Assembly: GCF_964355755.1 (NCBI RefSeq)
Contig: NC_092677.1
Coordinates: 11,802,601-11,866,600, forward strand
Direction: 5' to 3'
DNA length: 64,000 nt
Origin: Antedon mediterranea
Taxonomy: Eukaryota > Echinodermata > Crinoidea > Comatulida > Antedonidae
The translations under genes and the position numbers were made by a program. The number at the start of each line of letters is the position of its first letter. The stretch's first letter is position 1. Positions 34,947-49,000 of the stretch are shown here, piece by piece. The notes beneath the pieces are model-generated. The model was not told the DNA's origin. It searched no databases and saw nothing but the letters and a program-made list of their open reading frames with translations.

Positions 34947-37022
34947 CTGAATAAAATAAAAGTATTATAAAAAACCACACGATTTAAATGAGACCATTGA
35001 CAGTGGTGTTACGGATATGAGCGCTTACATGCTAAACCCAGGAGCCCCTGAGCTTATGGAGCCCCTGAGCTTATGGAGCCCCTGAGCAGTGCCTAGAGGA
35101 AAAATATGTCATGTCCTGGCATTAAAATATGTCGAAAAATGCTAAAATCGCCTGAGGCCTCCAGCTTATGGTCTCTATGCTACGCCACTAACCATTGAGT
35201 GTTAAAATGAATGAATTATCATTAAGGTGTGTAGACTTACTTGGTGCACATTGATGACAGCATCCATCCTCTGGTAACATGAGCTCCTCATCCTTAAGAA
35301 AAAAACAAAAATTATTATAATTTATTATAAACTACAGACTACTCATGCTATACAGTGTATCATATATCACAAATTAAGGAATTTAAAGCATTACTTAACA
35401 CAGTTTTAGCATAAAAATGGGAAACATATATATATATATATATATATACTTTATCGTTTTGATTTAGCTTTTCACTTTTTTTGTATCTCCATTGAGATCC
35501 AGCCACTGATACCCACAGCATTGTCATTTTGTATCTCCATTGAGATCCAGCCACTGATACCCACAGCATTGTCATTTTGTATCTCCATTGAGATCCAGCC
35601 ACTGATACCCACAGCATTGTCATTTTGTATCTCCATTGAGATCCAGCCACTGATACCCACAGCATTGTCATTTTGTATCTCCATTGAGATCCAGCCACTG
35701 ATACCCACAGCATTGTCATTTCTTTCAGTAATTTGCCTTTGGATTATATATTTTCTACTGTTTGTACCAATTTTTATCTGATTTTGCTGTAATTATGGAG
35801 GGTACTTTGGATAACTTTACTTTATCCAAATTCCTTCACTTAGTAAGTTACACTTTTATCGTTTCAAATTAATTAATTAAATTTCAGTACATCACCGGGC
35901 GGTTTAGAATTAATGTTCATTGCCTGATGTGTTTATATATATAAAAATATCTCTTCGGAGATCCCGCCTCGTGAATAAAAATACTGAAAGATGAGGGCGT
36001 ATCAATTTGATCTCTGGTACGCGTGCGTACAACTGAGGACTAGTGCTGTTCCACCGTACCACGCCGAGAATGTTAAAGAGTCGCTATCCAATCGAGTTTG
36101 AACAATACCATGAAAGCCCCAGTGGTCTAATGGTTAGGACATCTGCATATCAAGCAGGCGGTCCGAGTTCGAGTCTCGGTTGGGGCGACTTTTTCTCATT
36201 CTCACAGATTTCCTCATCTTTATCGTTTCAAATTAATTAATTAAATTTCAGTATATCACCGGGAGGTTTAGAATTAATGTTCATTGCCTGATGTGTTTAT
36301 CTACATAAAAGTATCTCTTCGGAGATCCCGCCTCGTGAATAAAAATACTGAAAGATGAGGGCGTATCAATTTGATCTCTGGTGCGCGTGCGTACAACTGA
36401 GGACTAGTGCTGTTCCACCGTACCACGCCGAGAATGTTAAAGAGTCGCTATCCAATCGAGTTTGAACAATACCATGAAAGCCCCAGTGGTCTAATTGTTA
36501 GGACATCTGCATATCAAGCAGGCGGTCCGAGTTCGAGTCTCGGTTGGGGCGACTTTTTCTCATTCTCACAGATTTCCTCATCTTTATCGTTTCAAATTAA
36601 TTAATTAAATTTCAGTACATCACCGGGCGGTTTAGAATTAATGTTCATTGCCTGATGTGTTTATATATATAAAAGTATCTCTTCGGAGATCCCGCCTCGT
36701 GAACAAAAATACTGAAAAATGAGGGCGTATCAATTTGATCTCTGGTGCGCGTGCGTACAACTGAGGACTAGTGCTGTTCCACCGTACCACGCCGAGAATG
36801 TTAAAGAGTCGCTATCCAATCGAGTTTGAACAATACCATAAAAGCCCCAGTGGTCTAATGGTTAGGACATCTGCATATCAAGCAGGCGGTCCGAGTTCGA
36901 GTCTCGGTTGGGGCGACTTTTTCTCATTCTCACAGATTTCCTCATCTTTATCGTTTCAAATTAATTAATTAAATTTCAGTATATCACCGGGCGGTTTAGA
37001 ATTAATGTTCATTGCCTGATGT

Positions 37023-37067
<45 letters not shown>

Positions 37068-40000
37068 TGTTCTCCATTTACTTTCCTTTTTACTATTTTA
37101 AAATAACTACTGTCATGGACAGTCTCAATGGCATGATCAATCAGGCATGTGATTTATTATTTTCTATCCGCACAGATAACTACTGTAGGTGCAAAATAGA
37201 AAGTGCCTACAGACAACTATAAATTGAATGCACAGGCACTTCACCATACTTATAGCCTCATCCAACATACTAATCTACTGGCTGTTACTCAAAGGATTAT
37301 GTTAGCCAACTGATAAACCATTAGTCAAAAGAAGAGGAGATTAGTAAGGTGGGGTTTTTAGACGAATTATTTAACTTACAGTTGAACAAGCTGTTACTGG
37401 ACACGGTAACAGCTTACAGTTAACAGCACCATCCATGCAGACACATTGTTCACACCCCGTCTTCCAGACTGCATCAGGAGCATAAAACCTATTTGCATGT
37501 GAACATGTTCCATCTAAAATAAATTTAAAATATTACAATTATTATTATATAATGAGATGATGATTATAAAAAAGTTGTGTAAATAAATGCACATGCATGC
37601 TAAGAACACTATTTGAAACTCTGTCTACACTAATTAGTTTGACAAAAAAAGTACAATGTGCCCAAATATGGTAGTGATGAAATTATCCATATATTGGCAG
37701 ACATTTTTTTGTCACATGAATTTTGATAGTGTAGACAGAGCTTGAGTAGGGATCATTTTATAGTGTGGCAATCATAGGAGGTTTCTAGTAAACCATTTTT
37801 GTGTGTCAGCAAGAGAGGTTTTTACCAAGGCATCTAGAGCAACATTCTCCTTCTAGTGTGTATTGTTCTTCCTCATCACAACCTGGAATGGTGCACTGGG
37901 TTCTGGAGCATGTTATGTTTCCTTCCTGCAAAAGAACAACATCATAGATTAGTAGGTAAAGTAGGTTAATATTGTAGAGTGCTTTATCAAAGATTCATAT
38001 ATATATATATAATGTACTTTATTCATACAAAGCACAACAGACTAGATAATAATAACTTGTGTCTCCTAAGTGTCCCTATTGGATTCATTTAAATGCCTTA
38101 AAACAAACATATGTGTACAGAGTATAATATATGAGTGAAAGGAGGTCACAGTAAGTTCATTGAATGACAATGTTGCCACTAAATAGTGCTCATTCTGTCT
38201 ACAATGGGGGTGGGGGAATACTTAACTCTTAATAACATTGTCAATATAGTTTATTAGAGGATTTTTTTTAGAGATCTACTTTTATTTTTTCCTCCATGGT
38301 TTATACCCATGATAAAATACACTTACATTACAGACACAGGTTGTACACACATCAGCAATAGGTTTTACATATTCCTGATCTCTTAGCACTTTATTCTCAA
38401 ATATACAACTTGCCATATCACAGCTTGGACAGCACTGGTCAGGCAAGGTAATCTGGTGTTCTACTGGACAATCGAGTTCTTGGCATTCTTTTGCTTCGCA
38501 TCTCAAACTACCTCTCTGTAAATAAAATATAAACACTATTTATTGCATTTTCAAATCCACCCCCTAACTTTTTGTCTAAAGCATCTTGTGTATATGAATA
38601 TATATAAAGTACATAAATTACTGGTGTCTGTCACACAAAGTCAACTGAAGTTAGTCAATAGCAGCCTGATAACAAATGTGTATGTCTGTATTCACCTATT
38701 GCAACATATTGTGATATACAGTCAACTCTCCCAATACCCAACACTTTTGGGCTGACCAAAAAAAAAAAGTATGGTATTGGGAGAGTTTCTGGTTTCAGAC
38801 AGTCCGTTATTTAGGGAGTCGACTGTACTTACAACGCATGTACAAGTTGTACACATATCTTGTTCAAATGTTTGTCCATTCTGGTAAAACAATCCATTAT
38901 CTTCACAGTCGAATGTCCCTAACACCTGTGTTCCTAAAAATGGAATTTAAATTCAGTTATAATTTTAAAATGCACAAAGATAAAGTCTTTAAAAAATAGA
39001 AAATATATGTTTGATTTAAATTATAGAATGTAAAAGCCATTCTGTACTTACCTGGACACATTGGACAACAAGATGCTCTCTCTACGATCACTTCCTCTGG
39101 TGAACAGGCTATGGCTGGGCACACGATAGGAAGGCACTCCATGGCACCATCCTGACACAAACATTCCATACAGTCTGTGTTGTTAGGCTTAAACACCACA
39201 CCCTCTTGATAAACAACACCATCATGTTCACAGCCTACAGAAAGGAGCATATACAAACTTTAAACAGTGCTATATTGGAAATTAATAAATTCATAAATGA
39301 TGAAGATGAGGAAATCTGTTGGAATAAGATTATTTCTCCAACCCATGTCATATGTTATAGCTTCTTTCATAAGTTGTGTCAACTTGCATAAAAGATCAAT
39401 ATTATGTGTATCTCAACTTTTGTTCCCTAACATTATCAAATTGGTTTCCACTCACCATCACATACTGGACAGCATTGACCATCTTCCGGTAAAGCATTTC
39501 CACACTGGAATGGACATTGCTGCTGTTTACAAATTGTTTCTCCATCCTAGTAATAACAAAATAAAATACCAGATGAAACACCTACTTATAATGTACTTGT
39601 ATAACATTAGCGAGCATACTGTCTCACAAAGGCAGATAGTGTTACTAGTTGTAGCATAGTTGAAGCCGTATAAAGAAAAACTATAAACTTACGACACAAA
39701 TGCATGTTGTACACGGATCATCAGTCTTTGCCCATGTTTGTCCATGCGTGTATTCATTTCCTCCAGTATCTGTACATATTGGACATTGGTGGCAGCATTT
39801 TCCTGGAAGTTGAACAGTTACCGAGCAGCTAATTTCAGGGCATGTCTGCACACTGCATTCAACATTGCCATCCTAGATAATAAAAAAGTATGATTGTGAA
39901 TATATTTTAAAGTTTTATAGTTCAAAATGTTGTTTAATGGTATTATAGTCATTCAAAAGTGTTAATTCTTAACATTTAGTTTGTCTTAAGTACTTTGGTT

Positions 40001-43000
40001 ATACTTACCTGACAAACACACTCTGCGCATGGATCTGATTGTGGGGTAAAAGCCTCATTGTTGTCATACATCATATTTTCAAACATGCACATAGTGCAGT
40101 CAAGACAGCATTGACCTTCGACCTTTACACCATTGGAACAAACTGGTTGTGGACATGGGATTGGTAAGCAGCTGATTATTGTATCCTATGTAAAATAAGA
40201 TGATGTTTCAAGTATGTTACAAAAATATTTATAGGAATAACAAAGGAATGGTGTGGCTGGAGAACTGTGGAACAAGCTAGGGTATAGGACATGTGGACTG
40301 CAGCAAAAAACAGGGGAAGTATGGAGGAGAGAAGAACTAGGTATTCTCCAAGAGGAGAGAAGGAATTAATATGATAATGGCCACTACAAACTTCACTTAT
40401 GGCGATATATGTATAATTTATGAAGGAATACTAAACTAGATCCACCATGGTATACAGTAACATAGAAAATACACATACCAGGCAGGTGCATTCAATGCAG
40501 GAGTCTTCAGGTGTTGTCCAGGACTCTCCAGCTGTCACTTCTGTGCCATCTTCTAGTAAACATTCTGATTCTACAAAATGGAAACAAGGTAGAAATGTTC
40601 ACCCAAATATCTCAAGCAGGCTCATGGCTAGTAAAGGCATATTAAAGTTAAGTTTTCTTGCACAGATTGGATTACATTCAAGAACAAATAAACTGGAGAC
40701 TTACCTGCACAACGAGGGCAGCATTCACCTGGTATTGTCGTTGTGACTTGACAATTCAATACTGGACACCGTTCTCTTTCCAAGCATGTGACTGTTCCTT
40801 TCTGTAGAAAATCAATCAGAATTAGATAATAGTAAAAACTGCCAGTTTGAAGGGGTAAAATTGCATACTTTATATTGTTAATTTATTAACAAAAATGTGG
40901 ACTAAATTGAGGAGTGAAACTTACATTACAACTACACGTCCTACAAGCATCCAATGTGGGGTTAAATATTGAACCATCTTCTATAACCTCTCCTTTGTAC
41001 AGACAATCATGGCATATAGGGCAGCATTCGCCCTTTGGTTGATAAGGATGGGAACAAATGGTATTGCAACTGATTGGTTCGCACACAGAATCTCCATCTA
41101 AGCAGATACACTGGTCACAATGCTCATACACAGATCGGAATTGGTCACCTGTGTGATAGCCTCTTCCAAAGTACAAACAACCTTCATAAAAAGCAAATAA
41201 TAAAGTGATCAAACCAATATATACATCTAGAATCAAATTTACAGTTACAGTATTACACTATAATATCATTTTTATAACAGAACACAATTAGTTTACAAAT
41301 CTAGCACTAGTCAGGATTGAACCCTGGACATTTGGATTGGAAGGCAAGCATGTTAACCACCAAGTTACAGTCCTATTACTTTTTGATTCGCAATACACGT
41401 TATCATGACCCTAGCACATTTTTTAGGAAAAACTGCATCTGAATTGTAACCAAAATTTGGCTGCAGTAGTCCATGATGAATTCCTGGTAAGTGATCTGCT
41501 GATGCGTAGTATATGCAATCCTATAATTTTTCTTTTATATGGCTGTTATTAATTAGTTAATTATAATATTATAAAATGTATATGGAACATACCATTACAG
41601 ACAGGGCAGCATTCGCCTTCTATTTGTACAGGATTATCGCAGGAAATATCACACTGTTGCTTGTTACACTGAATACTGGTGTCATTCTGAAAGAAAGGAG
41701 TTGTAAGACAATTATTGAATACAAATAAATTAAAGATCCCTGCAGCTCCCATTGAAAGCCACAAATATCAAAGTGGAGGTGTAGCTTGGTGGTCAACATG
41801 CTTGCCTTCTAACCCTAAGGTCCAGGTGACCAAATGCCAGGGATGAAACACACAACTGTTCCTACACTCCATCCAATGCCAATGAGACTTACATCATAAG
41901 CATGATATAGTTTATCCATCCTGTAAATGGTGTGTGATGTGCCCAAATATGGCAGTGATGTGCCCAAATATGGTAGTGATATGCCCAAATATGGTAGTGA
42001 TATGACAGCATTATGTCCATATATGGGCACATCACAATAATTTTATTTTTTTGTCACATAAAGTTTGATAATGTAGACAGAGCTTTAGAAATAAATAAAC
42101 ACTCACCATACAGGTACAAGTTGTGCATGGGTCATCTGACCACATTGCTCCAAATCTTCGAAGTCTGCCCTCAGTATCCAAACATCCAGGCAATACATCT
42201 GTACAAGTTGGACAGCACTGACCGGGTAAATGTACTTGACGTCCATTTTCACATGTTAGTGCTGGGCATGTACGTCTACGGCATCGTACAACTCCCTCCT
42301 ATCAATTTAAAGTAAGATTAATTGTTAAAATATAATTGTGTGTAAAATGTATGTACTACAGTATTCTTTATGCTTTACATTTTTTATTTATACTAAGCAA
42401 TTTGGTGTTTTTATTTATTATGATACACAAATATTAAAGAAAAAACCATTATTTTCAATTATAAACCAAATAGACCACCACTAACTCTACAAAGCAGTCT
42501 CCTATCAGGTATGAGCTGAGTGAAAGAAAACCTGCTTTTACAGAAATATTTACATAAATACATTTTTTTAGGGTTATATGTTTAAAGCATTATGATTATT
42601 TTGTATCCCATTTCATTATCATACTTTTTGTATTTGTATTTTATTTTTATATTTATTTGAAAAATGCTGATAAATAAATCAACATACATTGCATGTACAG
42701 ACTGAGCAGTTTCTATCTACAGGATCAAACACCTCTCCATCCTTATATTCAATACCATCGATGAAACAGTTGTCTAAAAATGAAACAATAAAACATGTAA
42801 CCAATAGAACGAATAAAGATTTGTTAAGCACACATATCTACCAAAGTGCTCAATGCATTTGTGGAAACCAAAGAAAAATAAACAAAATAAAAAAAACCAG
42901 CATAACTGCATTCCATATACCAGCAATTTTAAGTGTACCATTATTACCTTTTTAACGGAATATTAAAAACAAGTACAGTATTGTGTAATGCATTGGATGG

Positions 43001-46000
43001 AAACTAATCATTGCATTTACACTTACACAAGCCTGTCATAATTCTACATTTTATATAAGCTTACTTTGGAATATATAGTAACTCCTCTTCTTCACACATA
43101 ATATTATGAATGCAAGTGTAATTAACCTCTCTAAATTTCACTTATGTGAGGTGTTTTTAAAGAAGTGAGGGCCACAATCAATCCGAATTTGCATAATCCA
43201 TAGTTATCGAATACAACAATAAAAACATTAGAATATACATACCATCACATGTAAGGCAGCATTTGCCTTCTGTTGGTTTGCTACATGTAACATTTGGACA
43301 GATTACTTCTGAGCACTCTACATTGCCATCCTGTTAACAAAAAATATTAAATAATATCAGGTAAAAATTATATTTGACTTGATTTTGTGGTAAAATAAAC
43401 TGAAATGAACTTACCATGCAAGAACATTCCCTACATACATCGTCAGGTGGTGAAAATATAGACTTATTTGGTATCAAAATTCCAGTATAAAGACAATCTT
43501 TAAAAACAAACAAAATATTTGTACTTTTCCACCTAGAAGTTGGTAAAACCCACAATTCCAAACTCTATAGTTTGTTCCCCTAATTAAAAGTGGTCAATGA
43601 CACTATTTTTGCTAGAACACCCAGTGCACAACATTCCGTCTAATGTCAGATTATGATGGATTTATTTCACACAAAAACATGTTTGTAATTCTTAAGTTTG
43701 AAGGTCTATCTTACCATTACATTCTGGACAACAGCGTCCAGTCACAGGGTTAGAACATGTTGGTTCTGGACAAACTTGACGATCACAGCGTATTACGCTG
43801 CTGTTACAAGTGCACAATGAGCAAGAGTCTATATCAGGTGACCATGTATCACCATGCTGGTAAGTGTAACCATTCTGATGACATTCTGGAATAACAACAT
43901 TAATGAGTCAAGTGGCTAAGCATAGGCAGGTGCGTGAAAACCCATAGCCACAAAGCGGCACAAGTCATATGCTTTTCTCTACCATAGTTTCAGACATGAA
44001 ACTGGTCCAGTGTAAACATCTGTAGTGTAGGAGGTTAACCTTGGGTAATTATCTTGGTGTACTGAAACTAATATCTCAGCCACTGTTGAATGATGATGAA
44101 TGTACGATGGTAAATGAAAGTTATCTATTATTACATACTTTCCATTTCCATGACCAAACTAAGATTTAACTTACCTAAGTTTTGTTGGCATGGTTTTTGT
44201 TCACAAATTGTTTTACCCAAACTACAATGGCAGGATGTACATGAGTCCATCTCCCAGACTGCATCATGCCTGTAAAGTCTTCCTTCATACAGACAACCTT
44301 TGAATGTACATATACATTGATTATGATTATATAACTTACAAAGTGTATGATCAAATTTATTTATGAAAATAAAATGATAAAAGGTGCTCATACCTTGAGG
44401 TACACATGTCTTATCTCTGAGTTGCATGAGATATCCTGGTCTACAGTAACATGTATAGGATCCAATAGTATTGACACACACCTGATCACAGCCATGCTCA
44501 CCAGCACATTCATCTTTATCTGTAATATTGTAAATAATAATAATAACATTCCATCTTACATGGTACTGTAATACCTAATGGGCGAAGGAAAGTCAGTCAT
44601 CCTAGAACTACTTAGAGAAGGAAAGAAAAGAATTTGGTAGGAAATCTTGGAACAAAGCCAAATGGTTGTCAGAAATAGAGGGAGCTGGAAAAGAGTCTAC
44701 TTCAACCTTTTGGACCACAGGGTCCAAAGAAGATAGATGGTCATGGTGATAACTGACATATTTTCAATAACTAGTCACCTGTACACTCATTGCCAGGTCC
44801 TTGTTCATAACCATCTGTACAGCCGCAGTGGAAGCTGCCTATTGTGTTGACACAGTCACCAGGACAGATCTCAGAGTTTATTAAGCATTCATTGATATCT
44901 GCCACAAATACAAAAAATGACAGTTTAATGATATTGGTTAAAACTAATTTTAACAGAACATAAAAAAGGATGATACTGGCAGACTGTAGGATGGTAGATA
45001 TGATGGGATTAAAGAGTTCAAATCCAGTCTCGTATTTAAGGATTAAAATAACTCTAGACATTAAGACTAGTTTACAATCATCATGTGTCGATTGCCTTCC
45101 ATGAGACTTTCGTATTTGGCAATCTGAATAAAATAAGGGCCAGAAAAAGATGAAGTACCTTCATCACAATATTGACCATTGAATCCTGGTGGACAGGTGC
45201 ACACTCCATCTATACACTTGCTATTGTTCTCACATGCTGGACTACATAGTTCTAAAAGTATACAAAACAATCAAAGAATGATTCAATATCTCCAGTATCA
45301 TCATATACAGAAAAAGGGCAGGATTAATGATGAAAAAAGAAAGGTTTATATTCCAAGATGATGATTATGATCACAATTGAGTGGTAATAATAATGACAAA
45401 ATATCACTGTAAAATATGGTGATAATGTCGACTTAAAGAATGTTGATTGTTCATTATTATATTATTATTGATAAATTGATAATGAAAAAAATGATAATAA
45501 TGGTGATGACAAGATGGTGTTGAAATGAAAATTGTAAAAGATGGTGATGATAGTGTTATTGAATGTACTCACCATGTTCACATGCAAGTCCAGTGTAACC
45601 AAATGGACACAGACAGATGCCTTGTTGACATGTTGCTCCATTCTCACAGTATGGATTACATATGTCATCCTCTATAAAAAGTTAAGAAATAATGATGTTG
45701 CTATATTTACACAATAGTTGATAGGACAAACTCTTACTTGCACTCTTAACTATCACTGTTCTATATATAAGATATTATTGCTAGACTTTAAGAAGGTAAA
45801 TGTGGTCAGTTCGAGCAATGAAGAACATTGACATAGAGTGTAATGTATATCATATTTCTAAAATTAATTAACAGTTACATTATGAATCTCAATAGCCAAA
45901 CAAAAGCTGTGGTAATTTCTATAAGCACTATCTATATAAATAAATAACTTCTTTCAACAAAATGTTACCATACTGACGCACATATACTATTTGAAACCAC

Positions 46001-49000
46001 TTTGCATAGAATTATTCTTTGAGTGAGCTTCAATACCCCAGTATCTCTAGAGTATTATATCTACCCCAATGTGGGCTTGTACTGAGAGGTGGCTTTTATC
46101 TCAGGGTGCGCATATGTACCTACATCAGTAAGGAAACAAACAACCTATAACTATGCTGTCTACTTTACCTGCAAGCTCACAAAGTTCACCATAATATCCT
46201 GGAGGGCAGGTACAAGCTCCATTTTCACATACACCATGATTAGTACACTCCTTAGTACAGAGTAGGCCTAAGATTGTGATTGAAACAGCAAGCGCAAATG
46301 TAATAAAACAAATACATGCAGTAAAACTATAGCTAAAGAATTATTACAAAATTGTACTAGATCTGCTGACTAATTTTACTTCACAAATATGTACATACAT
46401 TGACAATGACATGCAAAAATATAAAAGCAGTTATAATAATCAAGTAATCTAAAACTATTAGATGAGGTACTAAATATTTAAAGCTGGCTATTTTTGGCAA
46501 TAGCAATTGGGGCCAGTCTACAATAACTATCTGCCTAAATTCTTAAATAACAGGAGCATTCTATTTATGACAATGTCCAATCCAGCGTTAGGTCATGTCA
46601 ATTCATTGGGCACATGGGCATGCTTCCTCACTGGCAATCTAACAGGATGCTGAGCTTCAACGATCAAAGGGTGTATCTGTGGCTGTGACACAATCAGTTC
46701 CACGTTCTTCGATGCACAGAATATGTACATAGTACAGTAGTGTTGATAAATGTCGCAGTCCGACATAAGATCAAAGGAATGTTATGAGTTCCTATCTTGT
46801 CAAGGTGAGCTCAGTGTCCTGTTGTTAGATTGCCTTGGTCCAAGCAATGACCAACGACACATCAATGTTGTCATAAATGGAAAGCTCCCTATTTAAACAT
46901 TCCAACAAAATGTGAGTAGCAGTAATGGATGTTGGGGAACCAGAAGTTGATTTCATCAGTGGCAATCTATGATTAGCTCATGTTGTATTAGTTGACAGTG
47001 TTTTTCAACTACTGTGTACTCACCTAGAGAAACAATGCGTATGGTCTTGGTTAGTGGTCCAGCAACACAGGTGTAAGTGCCAACATCTCCTTGGCTAAAT
47101 CCATTTATGACAAGGTTTGTTTCAAAGTCTGTTAGTTGTTCCAAGTATACACGATCATCTTCATCGGCTTTAAACAAATTAAAGTGTAAGAATATACAAA
47201 ATACATTCCTAAAGTCTGTGTATCTTCAGATATGTACACAGAGTTACAACCGTTCTTTGAAGATACCTCTATTTGGAGGGAACACCTATAAGGGGTACTT
47301 TTTGTTTGAACACCACGTCCAAACTCTATAATATTCAGGAGACAGTTTATTGCGTCGCAAAGGTGTCTCCTTAGTAGGGATTGGGTTTACTGTAATTATA
47401 TATTCTACCGCCACTAAACGACAATCATTCAGAATTTAAACAAGCTTGAATTTAAAATGAATACACCTTACCGGTGACTCTAGTAGGTAGGCGACCATTA
47501 GGTCCTATCCAGTAAGGATCGATTGGTGCATCTGGGCCGACTGATTCACAGTTGATCAATGTATTTACTCCTTCCATTAGGACATGCTGGTCATCCGGAA
47601 AGATTACAAGAGCAGCAGTAGTCTCAACTAAATGAAAAGGGAGAAAAATATTAATTTATTTAGTAATAGATAACTCTTTTCACCTGAGAGTTGTACAGTT
47701 GAAAATCACTTTATCTTTAACATGAATTCACAAAGGGTTGGCACTAAAATATATTTCTTTTTATTCCAGTCCATTCAGGCAGCGCTTGTCTGCTTTATAA
47801 TCTCAATTATTACCTCCGCCAAGGAGGTTATGTTTTCACCCCTGTATGTTTGTGTGTGTGTTTGTGTGTGTGTTTGTGTGTTTGTGTGTGTGTCTGTGAA
47901 CAGCCTGGAGGCCACAGTTTTTATCCGATTCTAACCAAATTTGGACACAATGATCTATGCCCAAAAAGCTCGGACGAGTTCGAATTTGAGGGGGAAAGGT
48001 CATAGGTCAAGGTCACAACTAACAAAAAACTATTTTACTGTCTAGAGACCACAGTTTTGATCCGATTCTCACCAAACTTAGCCACAATGATCAATGACAC
48101 ATCATATAATTGTGGTTACATTTTGAAGGGTCAGGGTCAAAGATCAAGGTCCACCAAAAAAAAAAAAAATAAAAAATAAAAAAATTATTAAAAAAAAAAA
48201 AACCCTCAGTGGGGCTTGAACCAGCGACCTCAACTGTGAGAGGCTGGATACATAACCATTACACCACACTGTCATCCACAACTTTGTAGTGTGCAGTTAA
48301 CATATTTACACTTAGAACTAATAAAAAAAAATGTTAAAAAAAAATATTCAGGGGGCATTTTATGTAGAGGAATTTTACAGTAGGCGGAGGTTTGTACTCT
48401 CGGAGTACCCTCTAGTTCTACTTGTATCTCCATTGGAATCCAGCTACTGATACTCACATATTTAGTAACTTGCCTTTGCATAAATAAGTAAATAAATGGA
48501 TTACCTTTCTTCTGACAATAAGAACCCTCATGTGTAGGTGAGCAAATGCACATTCCATTAAAACATGTTCCTCCATTTTCACAGCTTGGTTCACAAACAC
48601 CGTCTTTGAAAAAGATTGAATCAGTTTACAGAAGATTGAATCAGTTTACATAAGATTGAATCAGTTTACATAAGATTGAATCAGTTTACATAAGATTGAA
48701 TCAGTTTACATAAGATTGAATCAGTTTACATAAGATTGAATCAGTTTACATAAGATTGAATCAGTTTACATAAGATTGAATCAGTTTACAAAAGATTGAA
48801 AGAGTTTATATAAGATTGAATCAGTTTACATAAGATTGAATCAGTTTACATAAGATTGAATCAGTTTATATAAGATTGAATCAGTTTACATAAGATTAAA
48901 TTTAGTTTACATACAGCAAAGGGGTAACCTAATGGTTCTGATTGTAATAAAGTTTACCTCTGGCTTTGAAATAGATAAAAATATATATATAATACCAACA

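Larger units (their letters stand above)
35852..37030 (+). repeat. 364-bp tandem array carrying tRNA genes and hairpins
   Basis: Three full units and one partial, in phase at exactly 364 bp (landmarks 36043, 36407, 36771). Each unit starts TCGTTTCAAATTAATTAATT, then has a hairpin (ACATCACCGGGC ... GCCTGATGT), a TCTCTTCGGAGATCC segment, and the tRNA followed by TTTTT. Units differ at only a few positions, so the amplification is recent or homogenised. It sits in the intron between mosaic-gene exons 37380-37513 and 35241-35292 and ends in a (TA)n run. Confidence 0.93.

Noticed and set aside
35360-35781. Repeated frames on both strands at the 48-bp minisatellite
   Set aside because: The unit length is a multiple of three; no domain, and it lies within an intron of the mosaic gene.
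36043-36968. Three identical 65-codon frames ([11 protein letters not shown]...)
   Set aside because: They run through the tRNA genes of the 364-bp array and are by-products of its repetition.
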